A model generated the notes under the pieces. That model saw only the letters and a list, made by a program, of their open reading frames with translations. It was not told the origin of the DNA and did not search any database. This document shows positions 27,703 to 35,961 of a DNA stretch of 64,000 nt, piece by piece (the first letter of the stretch is position 1; every line of letters begins with the position of its first letter). Both the position numbers and the translations under genes were made by a program. Origin of the DNA: an actinobacterium SCGC AAA015-D07 (lineage in GTDB: Bacteria > Actinomycetota > Acidimicrobiia > Actinomarinales > Actinomarinaceae); assembly GCA_000384495.1 (NCBI GenBank), contig ARQR01000003.1, positions 4,984 through 68,983 of the forward strand, in the 5' to 3' direction.

Positions 27703-28329
27703 ATGAGACAAATATCTAGATTACTTTTAATATTTTTAATTTCATTTTGTAGTGGTAGTGAAGTTTCAAATAATGATACCTTTATATCTTCTACTGCTAC
27801 GACTGTTGCAGATCCAACATCTACATCCTCAACAACTTTTGCACCGTTCTCTACTACTTTTTCCCAAAAAATAAAAATTCCAACTACTACGACTACAGTT
27901 CCACAAACTACTACGACTACGACTACAGTTCCACAAACTACTACGACTACAGTTCCACAAACTACTACGACTACGACTACGACTACAGTTCCACAAACTA
28001 CAATTGATGTAGTTGTAACTGTAGGGATCGGTGGATCCGGTCAAAGTGTGTATTTCTTAAATGGTTCCCAAAATTTGATCTTGAATGTTGTATCTGGAAA
28101 CAAGTACCGTTTTGATCAAAGCGATAATAGTAACTCTAACCATCCTTTAAGATTTTCAACATCACAAGAAGGAAGTCAATATTCGTCGAATGTAACAACA
28201 AGTGGGATACCTGGAAACAATGGTTCGTATGTTGAAATTGAAATAACATCAGACACCCCAAATAAACTTTATGTAATTTGTACAAACCACTTTGGAATGG
28301 GTGGAAATTCCGAAATAATTAAAAATTAA
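27703..28329 (+). CDS. Lipoprotein-like protein: Thr/VPQ linker plus cupredoxin-like domain
   Basis: 208 residues. The signal peptide resembles that of the unit-1 lipoprotein (LLLIFLIS then Cys17 and SGSE); the lipobox is imperfect because Phe precedes the Cys. Residues 20-100 are Thr/Ser-rich with VPQ punctuation, a probable extended wall-spanning linker. The C-terminal domain (about 103-208) has NHPLRFSTSQEGSQYSS, then TSGIPGNNGSYVEIEI, and a terminal C-x2-H-x2-M (CTNHFGM). With the earlier His of NHPLRF, this is the type 1 copper ligand order with amicyanin-like spacing. Similar HPLRFS...CTNH.GMGG domains are common in marine phage virion proteins and some marine bacterial surface proteins, as far as I recall. 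Copper binding is inferred. It fills cassette unit 2. Confidence 0.82.
   Translation: MRQISRLLLIFLISFCSGSEVSNNDTFISSTATTVADPTSTSSTTFAPFSTTFSQKIKIPTTTTTVPQTTTTTTTVPQTTTTTVPQTTTTTTTTTVPQTTIDVVVTVGIGGSGQSVYFLNGSQNLILNVVSGNKYRFDQSDNSNSNHPLRFSTSQEGSQYSSNVTTSGIPGNNGSYVEIEITSDTPNKLYVICTNHFGMGGNSEIIKN
27880..28002 (+). repeat. Low-complexity ACT/ACG-rich tract encoding Thr runs with VPQ
   Basis: Repeated ACTACGACTACAGTTCCACAA-type units code for four VPQ-separated threonine runs in the unit-2 protein. It is likely to be variable in length. Confidence 0.85.
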
Positions 28330-28352
28330 TGGTTTTATATTATTAATTAGTT

Positions 28353-28419
28353 CTTTCCTTACAAGGAAGAAGTCACAGGTTCAAATCCTGTAGCGCCCAC
28401 AAGGGTTTTTCAGAAATCT
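28353..28419 (+). repeat. tRNA-Val 3'-end repeat, copy 3
   Basis: 67 bp with a single C-to-T difference from copies 1 and 2 (in the anticodon stem, which would weaken one pair). It begins 23 nt after the unit-2 stop. The downstream nine bases match copy 2. It opens the degraded third unit. Confidence 0.92.
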
Positions 28420-28477
28420 TTACATATATATCTAGCCAAACAGAACAGTAACAGAACATTCTGAATAAAATAAAACT

Positions 28478-28648
28478 ATGAAATACAAAAAAGAGTTAAG
28501 TGTTTAACTTATTTTTTTGGGTTTTGCTTGGCCAGTATTTGACATTCTTGACTCTAGTTACACTCCAACTCAAGTAATTTTAACTGTTATATTTGCGTAT
28601 CTTGGAGTTCGTTTAACTTACTTCGTTTATTATAAAAATAACAGATGA
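28478..28648 (+). pseudogene. Small membrane protein gene with an in-frame stop (unit 3)
   Basis: From ATG at 28478 the frame reads MKYKKELSV, then TAA at codon 10, and continues without interruption as LIFLGFAWPVFDILDSSYTP and on through a hydrophobic helix to RLTYFVYYKNNR and a TGA. Fifty-six residues with two hydrophobic segments around a short polar loop would be encoded if the single stop were not there. A one-base change explains the damage. A short inverted repeat, CAGAA-CA-TTCTG at 28452-28463, precedes it. It fills the place of a cargo gene in the third cassette. This 28330-28826 stretch holds no intact gene. Confidence 0.6.
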
Positions 28649-28779
28649 CATCTATTAATGTTTTTGGTGGAGGTTTTGATAAAGCAAATCATGCCTGGAT
28701 ATATTATTTTTTCAGACACCGATTCCAAAGACGGAGACCAAATAATTTTGGTTTTTTATATATTAAAAATCCTTAATTA
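28645..28779 (+). pseudogene. Broken duplicate of the 3' end of the unit-1 lipoprotein gene
   Basis: Sequence from ATGACATCTATTAATG to AATCCTTAATTA matches 27415-27581 of the unit-1 lipoprotein gene with scattered changes, an internal loss of roughly 25-30 bp around the GEFIDVTSDG codons, and small indels near the end. The reading frame is not kept. The match continues to the codon TAA and TTA beyond it, but no tRNA-end repeat follows. It shows that at least one more related cassette was once here, or that the first was duplicated and eroded. Confidence 0.8.
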
Positions 28780-28826
28780 CCCTATATCTCTAATATTATT
28801 TTAAAAATAACTAATATTCATGGTGT

Positions 28827-31118
28827 ATGCAAATAAAATTAAATTCCAAAGTATTAAACTTTGTAAATTTTGTAATTTTTTTTATATTTGTAATACCTTA
28901 CGAAGGAATATTTAATTATCTCTATCCACGTCTAAGTAGTTTATTTAAATCTGTACCTTCTACAAATGTCAATAATGAACCTTTATTTTTAAAATCTTTT
29001 GCAGATTTGCAGTATGAGTTATTTATAAAACAATTAAATATCAGTTTTTTATTATTGTTATTTGTATTTGTTATTTTTCAACTTGCTAATGCAACTAAAA
29101 AAAATTCTTACGATAATTTTACAATAAGACATTTTCTTGTGACTAATTTCTTTTATTTTGTTTTTCTTGAGTCCTTAATTTATACAAGTAGATTTTATTG
29201 TTTATTTAGTGCTGATGAAATAGTTTCTACCAACTGTGAGCAAATTGATACACTTTTATACTTTGGAACTCTTCTTCCTTTGTATCAAGTTATAAAAAGA
29301 ACAAAATATTATTTTTTGTACAAAAATAATCTTAAAAATAGAATTATTTATGCGATATATTTTTCGTTTTTTTTAATAAATATTGGAATTGTAGAATTTT
29401 ATAAGTTTTATCCAGGTGTCGAAGTACAATATCAAAACTTATTGAAGCCTAATGTTGTATTGTTTACAACTTTACTTGTTTTTGGATTGAAATATAAAAT
29501 CAATCCAGAATCTAATTCAATTATCTTAATTTCTATATCTCTGGTTTTACTCAATTCTTCATTTAACTTATCCTTAAAATTTTTCTTGATATTTTTATTG
29601 CTGATAATTTCTTTTACCAAAATAAAGTTAAAAAAAATTATATTAAAAATTACTGAAGTGCTCATAGTTTTAATATTTTTGATAAGTATCAGCTTTAAAC
29701 ATATATTTCTGCCTTTAACCATCAATCAAAAGACAATCTTAAATGAATTTTCAAGTACATTAAATGGCGGAATTTTTTTTGAAGATTATTTCAATAACTA
29801 TAACAATTTATTTCCTTACTTTTTTAAGTTATTTAAATCTGAAGAATTAGGTTTATTTTTTAATTTCAAAATTTTTATGGCGACAATGAGTTTTCTGATT
29901 TTGTTTATTATAAGTTATTTACTATATAAATTATTTCCAAACTACTTTTTAATCTCTATTTTTTCATTTATTGGTTTTAGTATTATTACGGAATCCGAAA
30001 ATTTTACTTTTTTTAGAAATGGAACATTTCAATATTATCAAACTTTTCCACTAAGATATTTTACAATCGTAACTGCTATTTTTTTATATTATTTATTTAA
30101 AAAAAATAAAATTAGCCATTATGTAATTACCTTATTCAATATCGTCATTATTGTAGATAATCTATATATTGGAATTTCATTATCAGTTGCTTTTATACTT
30201 GTTGAACTAATACAAAATTTAGATATATATCAAAGGAAATTCAAGAATTTAATTAAAACCAATAAATTAATTCTCTTAACTATATTTTCGATATTTATTT
30301 ATATATATATTTTTAAGGATTCGCTGTTTTTGTATTTCTCAGAAGAATACCTATCTTTACTTGATTTACCTGTTGCCCCATTAGGTACCCACAAATTTAT
30401 AATTTACTCAACAATGATGATTATTTTTATTTTTTCACAATTAATACAAACCTCTAAAAGTAAGAATTTAATTGCTGAGTCTCTAATTCTTTTAAGTGCA
30501 TTTTCAGTACTTATTTTATATTTTTATTTTACTGGAAGATCTCATCCTGAAACGTTAAATTCAGTTCTTCCTATTTTTACTTTTATGATTATTCTTGTGC
30601 TAAATTATTTTCTTGAGTATTCAGAAAAAAACCTAATTCTTTATGTTTTTCCTTTGATCATATTAGTCAATGGATTTCTGAATTCATCAGACCATAATAA
30701 CTTTAGTTTTTACAGAGATAATTTAAACAATTATGATTCCGAAATTTTGCATAATCAATTTTTAATGTATGAGTCATATGACAACATAATATTGAGTAAA
30801 AATAATATTAGTACTTTGAATAATTCAAATATAGCTTTTTTACTCAACTATGGTTCCATAATTGCAATAGAAAATAATCTTTCTGGTCATTCACCATTCA
30901 TGAAATACAATCTGACGAAAGAGCAATGCAATGTTCTTGCTGAATATTTAACTAAAAAAGAATTTGAATATTTAGTGATTCCAAGCATTCAAGAAAAATT
31001 TTATCATGATGACTGGTATTATTCCGACTGCTTCAAAAATTTAATAAGTTATATTGAGCAAAATCTCTACAAGAATAAAATAAAAGTAAATGATGACATT
31101 TCAATATTGAAAAAATAA
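28827..31118 (+). CDS. Large polytopic membrane protein, possible GT-C transferase
   Basis: 763 residues with about 16-18 hydrophobic helices and a soluble C-terminal part of about 130 residues (from HNQFLMYESYDN to the end, including KFYHDDWYYSDCFKN). I do not recognise the family. Size and layout, many helices then a periplasmic-side C-terminal domain, are those of large GT-C enzymes such as arabinosyl- or mannosyltransferases, and the DPA-pathway genes 4 kb downstream make an arabinosyltransferase role conceivable, but no diagnostic motif is seen. The short extracellular loop TSRFYCLFSADEIVSTNCEQ contains two Cys. It is the first gene after the cassette array. Confidence 0.6.
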   Translation: MQIKLNSKVLNFVNFVIFFIFVIPYEGIFNYLYPRLSSLFKSVPSTNVNNEPLFLKSFADLQYELFIKQLNISFLLLLFVFVIFQLANATKKNSYDNFTIRHFLVTNFFYFVFLESLIYTSRFYCLFSADEIVSTNCEQIDTLLYFGTLLPLYQVIKRTKYYFLYKNNLKNRIIYAIYFSFFLINIGIVEFYKFYPGVEVQYQNLLKPNVVLFTTLLVFGLKYKINPESNSIILISISLVLLNSSFNLSLKFFLIFLLLIISFTKIKLKKIILKITEVLIVLIFLISISFKHIFLPLTINQKTILNEFSSTLNGGIFFEDYFNNYNNLFPYFFKLFKSEELGLFFNFKIFMATMSFLILFIISYLLYKLFPNYFLISIFSFIGFSIITESENFTFFRNGTFQYYQTFPLRYFTIVTAIFLYYLFKKNKISHYVITLFNIVIIVDNLYIGISLSVAFILVELIQNLDIYQRKFKNLIKTNKLILLTIFSIFIYIYIFKDSLFLYFSEEYLSLLDLPVAPLGTHKFIIYSTMMIIFIFSQLIQTSKSKNLIAESLILLSAFSVLILYFYFTGRSHPETLNSVLPIFTFMIILVLNYFLEYSEKNLILYVFPLIILVNGFLNSSDHNNFSFYRDNLNNYDSEILHNQFLMYESYDNIILSKNNISTLNNSNIAFLLNYGSIIAIENNLSGHSPFMKYNLTKEQCNVLAEYLTKKEFEYLVIPSIQEKFYHDDWYYSDCFKNLISYIEQNLYKNKIKVNDDISILKK

Positions 31119-31210
31119 TTAATCAAATGAATGAACGAAAAAATTTTATCAAATTTACATATAAACAAATACATTCAAGCAAGTTCTTGAAAAAAATGTA
31201 AAATGTATTC

Positions 31211-32812
31211 ATGAAATTGAAAATTTCAAATCCATTATTTTTTCTCACATTAGTTTTGTCTTTTGTTTTTGTAAGAGAGATACTTTTTTTGTTTTATGAT
31301 TCAACAGACAGTCCTGATTTTAATAAGTATAGAGATTATCTTTCATATTTTTATGGATTAAGAGACTCTACTGGGAGAGATCAGGGAATTTTGTATTATT
31401 TTCTACACGCTCAATACTTATATTTATTCAAAAGTGCAATAAATGATAATAATTTCTCATTTTATTTGAGCAGGTCAGTTCAAGATTTAAATTTTTTTTT
31501 CCACTTAATTGGCACTCTTGGAACATATAAATTATTAAAGTTTCTTAATTACAAAAAATTTTCAATTTTAGCTTCTTTAATAGTTTTAAACTTTTTCCCA
31601 TTATCAATAGCAAACAGAATAACATATAAACCAGAAATTCTTGTATTTGCTTTTCTTCCCTGGATTATTTATTGTTTTGAAGCTTACAAATCAGAAAAGT
31701 CAGTTAAGTATTTCTTTTTCTCTATTCCATTAATCGTTGCATTATTTACATCTAAAGGTTCAGTGTTGGGAATGGTCGGTTTATTTTTATTTTTAACTTA
31801 TTTTAAATTGGTATTTTCTATACCAAAAAAACAATTGATTTTACTTATTCTATCTTTTCTTATTCTAATGAGCGCAGTTACATACGAAGATATACAAGCT
31901 AACGATGTTTCGTTATTAGATGTTACTCATGATGAAAAATACAACAATAAAGCAGAATTAAAAAATATTTATAGTTTGAATTTTGTAAAATTAATGAAAA
32001 GTCCCATAAGAAATAATCATTCCGGATCAATGATATCACTTACATTACTTGACATTTTTGGTGATTATTTTAATTTATACTGGGACAATGATGCTACTTC
32101 TTTATCTAAAAACCGAAAAAAAGTTTTTTTATTTGATCAAACAAATACAATTAAATCTCCAAAAATAGATTTTCAAAATCAAACAGTGACAATCTTTTTT
32201 CAAAAAATTACTGATGTTTACTTCAGAGAATTTATAGGGTTAATATTGTCACTTATATTTTTGTCGGTACTTTTAAATCACATACTATTTCGAAAAACAA
32301 ATTCAAGATTGGTGGTGATGCCAATTTATGGAGTTACAATACTTCTGGTAATGACAGTTTTAGGTTTTCCTGTTCCTAACTGGGATCCTTTAATTGGAGA
32401 TACAGTAAAGCCTTTTTACTACTCTTTTTTTGTGTTCATTTCATTAACAATTCTGCTATCTAATTATTTCTCAAAAAAATATATAGCAATTATATTTTTG
32501 TTAGTGTACATTCCAATTTCAATGTATTTAATTGGATTCCCAAAGACAGATAGAAATGACGAATTACTTTATCGCTCAAACCAATATAGTTACTTTTGTG
32601 AAATTAATCCTCATATGTTTAAAGGATTAAATAATTTTGATAAAGATTTATGTGTCACAAAGAGTTTACAGTTTAAGGATGAAAATTCTTTATTTGATTT
32701 AAAAACTCGACCAAAATTTAAATTATTTAATACGATTCTTGCTTTCTTATCCTCTATAAGCATTTATAAATTACAAAAATCTAAATCAAGCTATAAAATT
32801 TATAAATCTTGA
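31211..32812 (+). CDS. Polytopic membrane protein, possible GT-C transferase
   Basis: 533 residues; about 10-12 hydrophobic helices. The first loop after helix 1 reads STDSPDFNKYRDYLSYFYGLRDSTGRDQGILYYFLHAQYLYLFK (about 30-73), with an Asp-Xaa-Xaa-Lys-Tyr pattern and RDQG...YY typical of GT-C first loops, and ANRITYKPEILVFAFLPW resembles the second conserved loop. A long polar loop (about 225-330) follows. It lies 92 nt after the 763-residue membrane protein on the same strand. The 3' end overlaps the convergent gene by 27 nt. Donor and acceptor unknown. Confidence 0.62.
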   Translation: MKLKISNPLFFLTLVLSFVFVREILFLFYDSTDSPDFNKYRDYLSYFYGLRDSTGRDQGILYYFLHAQYLYLFKSAINDNNFSFYLSRSVQDLNFFFHLIGTLGTYKLLKFLNYKKFSILASLIVLNFFPLSIANRITYKPEILVFAFLPWIIYCFEAYKSEKSVKYFFFSIPLIVALFTSKGSVLGMVGLFLFLTYFKLVFSIPKKQLILLILSFLILMSAVTYEDIQANDVSLLDVTHDEKYNNKAELKNIYSLNFVKLMKSPIRNNHSGSMISLTLLDIFGDYFNLYWDNDATSLSKNRKKVFLFDQTNTIKSPKIDFQNQTVTIFFQKITDVYFREFIGLILSLIFLSVLLNHILFRKTNSRLVVMPIYGVTILLVMTVLGFPVPNWDPLIGDTVKPFYYSFFVFISLTILLSNYFSKKYIAIIFLLVYIPISMYLIGFPKTDRNDELLYRSNQYSYFCEINPHMFKGLNNFDKDLCVTKSLQFKDENSLFDLKTRPKFKLFNTILAFLSSISIYKLQKSKSSYKIYKS

Positions 32813-34732
32813 CTTTTTCTGTAAAGAAATAATTGTTATAAATGAGTAAATCATAAGAGAGTTGAAATAATTTAATGAGTCACTTTTTATTAAATTTATA
32901 AAAATAAACAAAAGAAAAATAAACTCATATACATTAATATATTTTCTTAAAAAAATAATTCTGGACCAAAATATAATTATTAATAAGAATGTACCAATCA
33001 TTCCAAAAAAGACCAACATTGATAGGTAGGATGAGTGTGGCATCAGGAAAGATGGAGTATCAACAACAGCAACTTCACCATAAAATTGACCAAAGTTTAC
33101 TGGTCCACTACCAAATAAGTATTCGAAATAATTTGGATTGTATCTAGAAAAAAATAATCCCCAAAGCTCTGACCTATTAAAAATAAACCCAATAAAAGAA
33201 AAAATACTAAACAATATTGTAAACAATCCACTTTCTAAGTATTTTTCATTTAATAAATTTACAAAACTTGAACTATAACTTTCAATACTGTAATTATTTG
33301 CTTGAATATATACGCTGTAATAACTGTATATGTATGTGAAATTTTCAACTCCAATAAATAAAATTGTCGCAATTAAGACAGAAAGAAAAATAGCTATTTT
33401 AGTAAATCTTTTAATCTCTAATTTGTAATTTATGTAGATTAAAATTGCAAAAATACACATCAGAAAACTTGCTCTGTTATTTGAAAAGTAGAGACCCAAT
33501 GTGGAAAATAACAAACAAATAAAATTAAATAGTTTATATTTTTTAGTTACAAATATTGAAAATAAACAAAATAAAATAGCAATTCCGTAAAATTCACCAA
33601 TCGACTCGGCACTTGAACTAAAACCTCTCCAAGCAAGTTTCTCCCCCCACTCGTTATATGCCAAAGGATTGATTTGGGTTGTTGTGATTTTTTGTTGACC
33701 GAAAAAATAAAGTGAATAAAAATTTAAACCTGGGGCATTTGCTCCAAAGTATCCAAGAATCAATAGCGGTATTGAAGTAATTAAGAAGACATTCTTAAAG
33801 TATTCGAAATTTAGACTATTTTTTGATGAAATAATGACATAATATAAACCAAATAAAGATAAGAAAAATACTAAAGACCAAGAGACAACAGTATTATAAT
33901 CGTAAAAACTTGATGTAAATCCACGAATTTTATCTGGTTTTAGAAAAAAATTACCACCAATACCATTTATTGTCCATGTAAAAATTAATATACTCAAAAA
34001 AGTTAGGAACTTTTTGTTTATTTTACCTTCAAATATCGCAATTAAACCGTAATAAATACATGGTAAAAAGTATATGTTTAAATTAAAACCAGAAAAAGTT
34101 CCAACAATCAAAAATGTAAATGGAAGAAAGTGCAGTATATTATGAAATCTTTTATTTATTACATCAATTAAATTTATTGAAATAAAAAATAAAATTAGAA
34201 AAATTAGAATATAGGATCTTTTACTGTCTAAATTAAAGAAATATAGAGTTTTTTCATAAAACCTTGCTTCCGATGAAATAAGGTAGCACAAAATAAGAGT
34301 AGTTAATAATATCGAACTGTAGTGATGATATTTTTTTGGAACATATTCCTTTTCAGTTTTTTTTATTAGCCAAAATAGAAAAATCCAAAATATTCCTTGT
34401 AACAATAAATTGATAAATGAGTTTGTTCCTACTGATATTGAAAAATCATTTCCTATTTGTGAAATGCCAGTAATTTTTCCAAAGCATTTAGCCGAGGAGT
34501 AATTATTTGTTACAAATTTGTAATGGTTTTGATAAATAGTATTTGGATTATTAAGAAGAAAGTTTGTTAAGGTTACATTACATGTATTAATTTCATAAAA
34601 TGCTAAATCTGAGGTTATCTTTTCTGCCTCTAAGTTGTTGCTCGGACTGTAAATTGTCCAAGGTAAAAGTATGAGAAAAATTAGTATTACTAATTTAAGA
34701 TAAAAAACATTGATATTTTTAAGTTTTTGCAT
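32786..34732 (-). CDS. O-antigen ligase-like polytopic membrane protein
   Basis: 648 residues, about 14 helices. The central NNRASFLMCIFAILIYINY and a long late loop with LFGSGPVNFGQFYGE...MPHSSYLSMLVFFGMIGTFLLI (about 545-600) match the layout of Wzy/WaaL proteins: Arg after NN, then the His-Ser pair before a glycine-rich helix. It is the second such protein of the window, so two polymers or a polymerase plus a ligase may operate. Its start overlaps the small upstream gene's end by 14 nt, and its 3' end overlaps the convergent gene by 27 nt. Confidence 0.68.
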   Translation of the reverse strand: MQKLKNINVFYLKLVILIFLILLPWTIYSPSNNLEAEKITSDLAFYEINTCNVTLTNFLLNNPNTIYQNHYKFVTNNYSSAKCFGKITGISQIGNDFSISVGTNSFINLLLQGIFWIFLFWLIKKTEKEYVPKKYHHYSSILLTTLILCYLISSEARFYEKTLYFFNLDSKRSYILIFLILFFISINLIDVINKRFHNILHFLPFTFLIVGTFSGFNLNIYFLPCIYYGLIAIFEGKINKKFLTFLSILIFTWTINGIGGNFFLKPDKIRGFTSSFYDYNTVVSWSLVFFLSLFGLYYVIISSKNSLNFEYFKNVFLITSIPLLILGYFGANAPGLNFYSLYFFGQQKITTTQINPLAYNEWGEKLAWRGFSSSAESIGEFYGIAILFCLFSIFVTKKYKLFNFICLLFSTLGLYFSNNRASFLMCIFAILIYINYKLEIKRFTKIAIFLSVLIATILFIGVENFTYIYSYYSVYIQANNYSIESYSSSFVNLLNEKYLESGLFTILFSIFSFIGFIFNRSELWGLFFSRYNPNYFEYLFGSGPVNFGQFYGEVAVVDTPSFLMPHSSYLSMLVFFGMIGTFLLIIIFWSRIIFLRKYINVYEFIFLLFIFINLIKSDSLNYFNSLMIYSFITIISLQKKSRFINFIA

Positions 34733-35045
34733 TATTTCTTATATAAATTTTTTTTAGCAAATATCTTATTATTATGGCTCCAGCAATTATAAGTGAAAGT
34801 GAATTGTGGAATGATATTTCATTAAATTGTGCAGGTGAGTTATCCCAACCACCCAAAACATAATGTTCACATTCAATAAATGAATTAACGTAAATAGTAT
34901 TTAATTCACCGTCAAAAAGTTGAATTGATTGATAACTTGGGTCATTTTCGAATACAAAATCAGGGTTAGACAATATATCTATTTTTGTAAAATTTTCCGG
35001 ATAATTACCACACTTATTAATTACTATTTCGTTTTCCATTTTCAT
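34719..35045 (-). CDS. Small protein with one C-terminal membrane helix
   Basis: 108 residues, not recognised. A polar N-terminal part with two Cys (Cys12 and Cys59) and a motif WDNSPAQFNEISFHNS is followed by one hydrophobic helix (about 82-97) and a basic tail (KKIYIRNN). By the positive-inside rule the N-terminal part would be outside, although no signal peptide is seen. It is coupled to the O-antigen-ligase-like gene by a 14-nt overlap, so it may work with that protein. Confidence 0.6.
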   Translation of the reverse strand: MKMENEIVINKCGNYPENFTKIDILSNPDFVFENDPSYQSIQLFDGELNTIYVNSFIECEHYVLGGWDNSPAQFNEISFHNSLSLIIAGAIIIRYLLKKIYIRNNAKT

Positions 35046-35097
35046 ATCATACTAAAACAAAGATCATTAAACATGAATCATTAAGTAATATAGTTAG

Positions 35098-35958
35098 GTG
35101 AGTCTTTACATAAAAACACTTAGACCCTGGCAATGGACAAAAAATTTAATTTTATTTATACCCTATTTACTATTTAACAAATCAATCGAGGATGATTTTA
35201 TATTCTTAATAGCCGTTTTCTTAAACTTTTCATTATTTGTATCTAGTACTTATATATTTAATGATATAAAAGATCGCAACATAGATAAATATCACAAGGT
35301 TAAATCGCTGAGACCAATTGCATCGGAAAAGATTAGCTTGAAAAATGCAAAAATTTACGGTACATCACTTTTTATATCGAATTTGTTAGTCTCAAACATA
35401 TTAAATCCAAACTTAACAATTTTATTTTTAATTTATGCGTCATTAACCTTTATTTACTCAAATTATGGAAAATTTATTTTTATACTTGATACTTTTCTTA
35501 TTTCATTGATGTTCTTATTAAGAATATTTATTGGTGGAAGGAGTTTAGAAATTTCTATTACAAGTGAACTAACTTTATTTATTTTCTTTACAAGTTGTTT
35601 ATTATCAATCTCAAAAAAAATATCAATAATCAATACAAGTGAGATTGTAAAGTCAAATAATTACTATCAATTACTAATAGCACAAAATAAAAAGATAAAA
35701 TTTCAAAAGTTGTATCTTTTGTTGAGCTTTTGTGCAATTTTTTCATTTTTATTTTGGTTATCCAGTGAATATGAAAATATAAAAGATCTTATTTTTTTAT
35801 TTTCTTCATTTATTTTTTATACAATATTTATTTCAAATATTTTAAAATTATCTGAAAAGGGATTATTAGAAGATTTTTCTAAAGAGTTGTTAAAAAATAA
35901 AAAACTGTTGCTGTTAGGGATACTAATTGCCTCTTCATTTTTTATAGGATATTTTTGA
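35098..35958 (+). CDS. UbiA-family prenyltransferase, decaprenyl-phosphate phosphoribosyltransferase-like
   Basis: 286 residues with about eight hydrophobic helices. The first Asp-rich motif NDIKDRNIDKYHKVKSLRPIAS (55-76) and the N-terminal LRPWQWTKN are the same blocks as in the mycobacterial DPPR synthase (Rv3806c, UbiA), which joins PRPP to decaprenyl phosphate. The two genes that follow encode homologs of DprE1 and DprE2, the next enzymes of the same pathway, so the function is well supported by context. GTG at 35098 starts it. The phospho-removing enzyme (Rv3807c-like) is not seen in this window. Confidence 0.85.
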   Translation: MSLYIKTLRPWQWTKNLILFIPYLLFNKSIEDDFIFLIAVFLNFSLFVSSTYIFNDIKDRNIDKYHKVKSLRPIASEKISLKNAKIYGTSLFISNLLVSNILNPNLTILFLIYASLTFIYSNYGKFIFILDTFLISLMFLLRIFIGGRSLEISITSELTLFIFFTSCLLSISKKISIINTSEIVKSNNYYQLLIAQNKKIKFQKLYLLLSFCAIFSFLFWLSSEYENIKDLIFLFSSFIFYTIFISNILKLSEKGLLEDFSKELLKNKKLLLLGILIASSFFIGYF

Positions 35959-35961
35959 ATT

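Larger units (their letters stand above)
26008..28779 (+). mobile_element. Tandem tRNA-bounded cassette array (proposed)
   Basis: Three tRNA-Val 3'-end repeats at 26008, 27588 and 28353 divide the stretch into unit 1 (1580 bp, beta-propeller-like lipoprotein), unit 2 (765 bp, Thr-rich cupredoxin-like lipoprotein) and a decayed unit 3 whose right repeat is missing. In the first two units the last gene is followed by TTAATTAG and then, within a few bases, the next repeat. No integrase or transposase gene is present, so if these moved as units the recombinase acted in trans. Segmental duplication by homologous recombination would explain the repeats but not the different cargo. The site interpretation is inference; the repeats themselves are plain. 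Confidence 0.55.

Noticed and set aside
27829..28044. Minus-strand frame with Arg-Ser-Ser-Leu-Trp repeats
   Set aside because: Shadow of the Thr/VPQ tract of the unit-2 lipoprotein.
27588..28419. Extra tRNA genes at copies 2 and 3
   Set aside because: Both lack the 5' acceptor strand and D-arm; only the 3' portion is present, so they are repeats or att-like sites, not tRNAs.
26008..28419. CRISPR array
   Set aside because: Repeats are 67 bp, tRNA-derived, and separated by 0.7-1.5 kb with coding genes.
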